Source of the DNA: Gaiellales bacterium
GTDB taxonomy: Bacteria; Actinomycetota; Thermoleophilia; Gaiellales; F1-60-MAGs149
Assembly (NCBI GenBank): GCA_030831375.1
Contig: JAURLF010000097.1
Coordinates: 1 to 7,415, forward strand
Length of the DNA: 7,415 nucleotides
Direction of reading: 5' to 3'
The notes beneath the pieces are model-generated. The model made no database searches. It had not been told where the DNA came from and saw nothing but the letters and a program-made list of their open reading frames with translations. This document shows positions 6,645 through 7,415 of this stretch, piece after piece. How positions within the stretch are numbered: position 1 is the stretch's first letter; every line of letters begins with the position of its first letter. Position numbers and translations under genes: made by a program.

Positions 6645-6743
6645 CTACAGGGGTACCTCCTCACCGAGCTCAATTGATGGGTCATTCCCATGCTCCGCGG
6701 CTCCGGTTCCGGCACCGCTCCGCAGTATCCGCCGGCACGGACC
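6645..6743. other. Lower-GC intergenic stretch, no gene recognised
   Basis: Between the hydratase gene and the decayed gene lies a stretch less GC-rich than its surroundings. It contains three hexamer palindromes close together (GGTACC 6652-6657, GAGCTC 6666-6671, CAATTG 6671-6676) and a weak dyad ATGGG/CCCAT (6677-6681 and 6687-6691) about 50 nt past the hydratase stop. The dyad has no T-run after it on either strand, so I do not call a terminator. A consensus ribosome binding sequence on the minus strand (AGGAGGT, 6661-6655) leads only into a TAG stop. It is probably the former upstream region of the decayed gene. Confidence 0.4.
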
Positions 6744-7415
6744 TCAGCCGCGGCGACGGAACGCCTCGATCGCCGCGCGCGCCTCGGAGTGCGCGAACGT
6801 CTCGAGCTCGGCCGCGAACTCGGCCGCGACGGCCGTGCCGTACGCATCGGCGGCGGGGCCGTCGAGCAGCTCGCGCGTGCGCCGCACGCCGATCCCGGGA
6901 TGGGCTGCGATCAGACCGGCGACGCGCAGCGCCTCCGTGCGCACCTCCCCGGCCGGCAGCGCGCGCTCGGCGAGGCCGATCGCGACCGCCTCGTCACCGT
7001 CGACGGACTCGCCGGCGAGGAGCAGCAGGCGCGCCCGCCCGGCCCCGACGAGGCGCGGCAGGAGATGCGTGAGCCCACCGGTCGGGCTCAGCCCGATATC
7101 GAGGTCGCCGACCCGCATCGACGCGTCGCGGGCGACGATGCGCAGGTCGCACTGGCACATAAGCTCGAAGCCGCCGGCGACGGCGTGCCCGTGGACGGCG
7201 GCGATGACAGGGCGGCCGAGTCCGCGGATCGCCGTACCGATCCGCGTGTAGCGCTCGAGGAAGGCCGCGAAGCCGGCGTCGTCGAGCCCGGCGAGCTCCT
7301 TGAGGTCGGCGCCCGCGCAGAACGACGGCCCCGCGCCGGCCAGGACGACGCAGCGGACGGCGTCGTCACCCGCGATCGCCTCGAGCTCCGCCACGAGCGC
7401 GTCAATCAGGGGAGA
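6744..7415 (-). CDS. Enoyl-CoA hydratase/isomerase (crotonase) family protein, N-terminus cut by window edge
   Basis: The 223 visible residues (numbered from the right edge) form most of a crotonase-fold protein; about 30-40 N-terminal residues lie outside the window. The first oxyanion-hole segment is SFCAGADLKEL (31-41). The second is HGHAVAGGFELMCQCD (75-90), in which Glu84 matches catalytic Glu144 of rat mitochondrial hydratase. The segment VGDLDIGLSPTGG (102-114) precedes LLPRLVG; here Asp104 stands where hydratases have the second catalytic Glu (Glu164). The C-terminal helix ends ARAAIEAFRRRG. Such proteins act on acyl-CoA thioesters in beta-oxidation or aromatic/side-chain catabolism. 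The altered second acid makes simple hydration uncertain; isomerase or another crotonase activity is possible. The frame stays open to the edge, and the GTG near 7394 is internal. It converges with the fds operon and has no evident pathway link to it. Confidence 0.9.
   Translation of the reverse strand, partial: SPLIDALVAELEAIAGDDAVRCVVLAGAGPSFCAGADLKELAGLDDAGFAAFLERYTRIGTAIRGLGRPVIAAVHGHAVAGGFELMCQCDLRIVARDASMRVGDLDIGLSPTGGLTHLLPRLVGAGRARLLLLAGESVDGDEAVAIGLAERALPAGEVRTEALRVAGLIAAHPGIGVRRTRELLDGPAADAYGTAVAAEFAAELETFAHSEARAAIEAFRRRG

Noticed and set aside
6652..6676. Closely spaced GGTACC, GAGCTC and CAATTG suggesting cloning-vector polylinker sequence
   Set aside because: The surrounding bases do not match any polylinker I recognise, and the flanking sequence has the same character as the genome. 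Three hexamer palindromes can occur by chance.
6581..6690. Short minus-strand open frame of about 36 codons beginning MGMTHQLSS
   Set aside because: It has no recognisable family, only a partial ribosome site, and it overlaps the better-supported remnant reading in another frame.
3736..7251. A very long plus-strand open frame (1171 codons) crossing fdsA, fdsD and the hydratase gene
   Set aside because: It is arginine/proline-rich shadow text in the +1 frame of fdsA, and it crosses genes on both strands. This is an effect of scarce stop codons in GC-rich DNA.
1..7415. CRISPR arrays, tRNA/rRNA genes, insertion sequences or attachment sites
   Set aside because: No regularly spaced repeats, tRNA-like cloverleaf, transposase motif or terminal inverted repeats with target duplications were seen.

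Overview
The window comes from a very GC-rich bacterial chromosome with strong G/C preference at third codon positions. That bias is also why several frames without genes stay open for hundreds of codons. The proteins and composition suggest a high-GC actinobacterium, possibly of the Thermoleophilia/Solirubrobacterales type. This placement is inferred from style only; no rRNA or other marker gene is present.

Layout. (1) Positions 1-954, minus strand: the N-terminal 318 residues of a P1-family (DmpA/BapA-like) aminopeptidase, cut by the left edge. (2) Positions 955-1153: a divergent intergenic region. It holds a perfect 8-bp inverted repeat of LysR-regulator type, a second palindrome and a good sigma-70-like promoter facing right. 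(3) Positions 1154-6308, plus strand: a compact four-gene operon, fdsG-fdsB-fdsA-fdsD, for a soluble NAD+-dependent molybdenum formate dehydrogenase. The reading frames overlap or lie within 19 bp of each other. (4) Positions 6309-6743: no intact gene recognised. A probable degraded minus-strand gene lies at 6325-6644, followed by a lower-GC stretch. (5) Positions 6744-7415, minus strand: an enoyl-CoA hydratase/isomerase family protein, cut by the right edge and convergent with the fds operon.

How the genes work together. FdsA oxidises formate to CO2 at a bis-MGD molybdenum centre (Cys384, His385 and Arg585 are visible). Electrons pass along its chain of iron-sulfur clusters to FdsB, which carries FMN, NAD+ and a 4Fe-4S site, giving NADH; FdsG adds a 2Fe-2S cluster. 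FdsD is the small delta subunit. The fdsC (FdhD-like sulfurtransferase/chaperone) gene that lies between fdsA and fdsD in the well-known fdsGBACD operons is absent here, so that function must come from elsewhere in the genome. The flanking peptidase and crotonase-fold genes show no evident link to formate oxidation.

No previously undescribed multi-gene system is supported by this sequence. The points most worth checking are the operator/promoter architecture ahead of fdsG, the missing fdsC and the decayed gene downstream.
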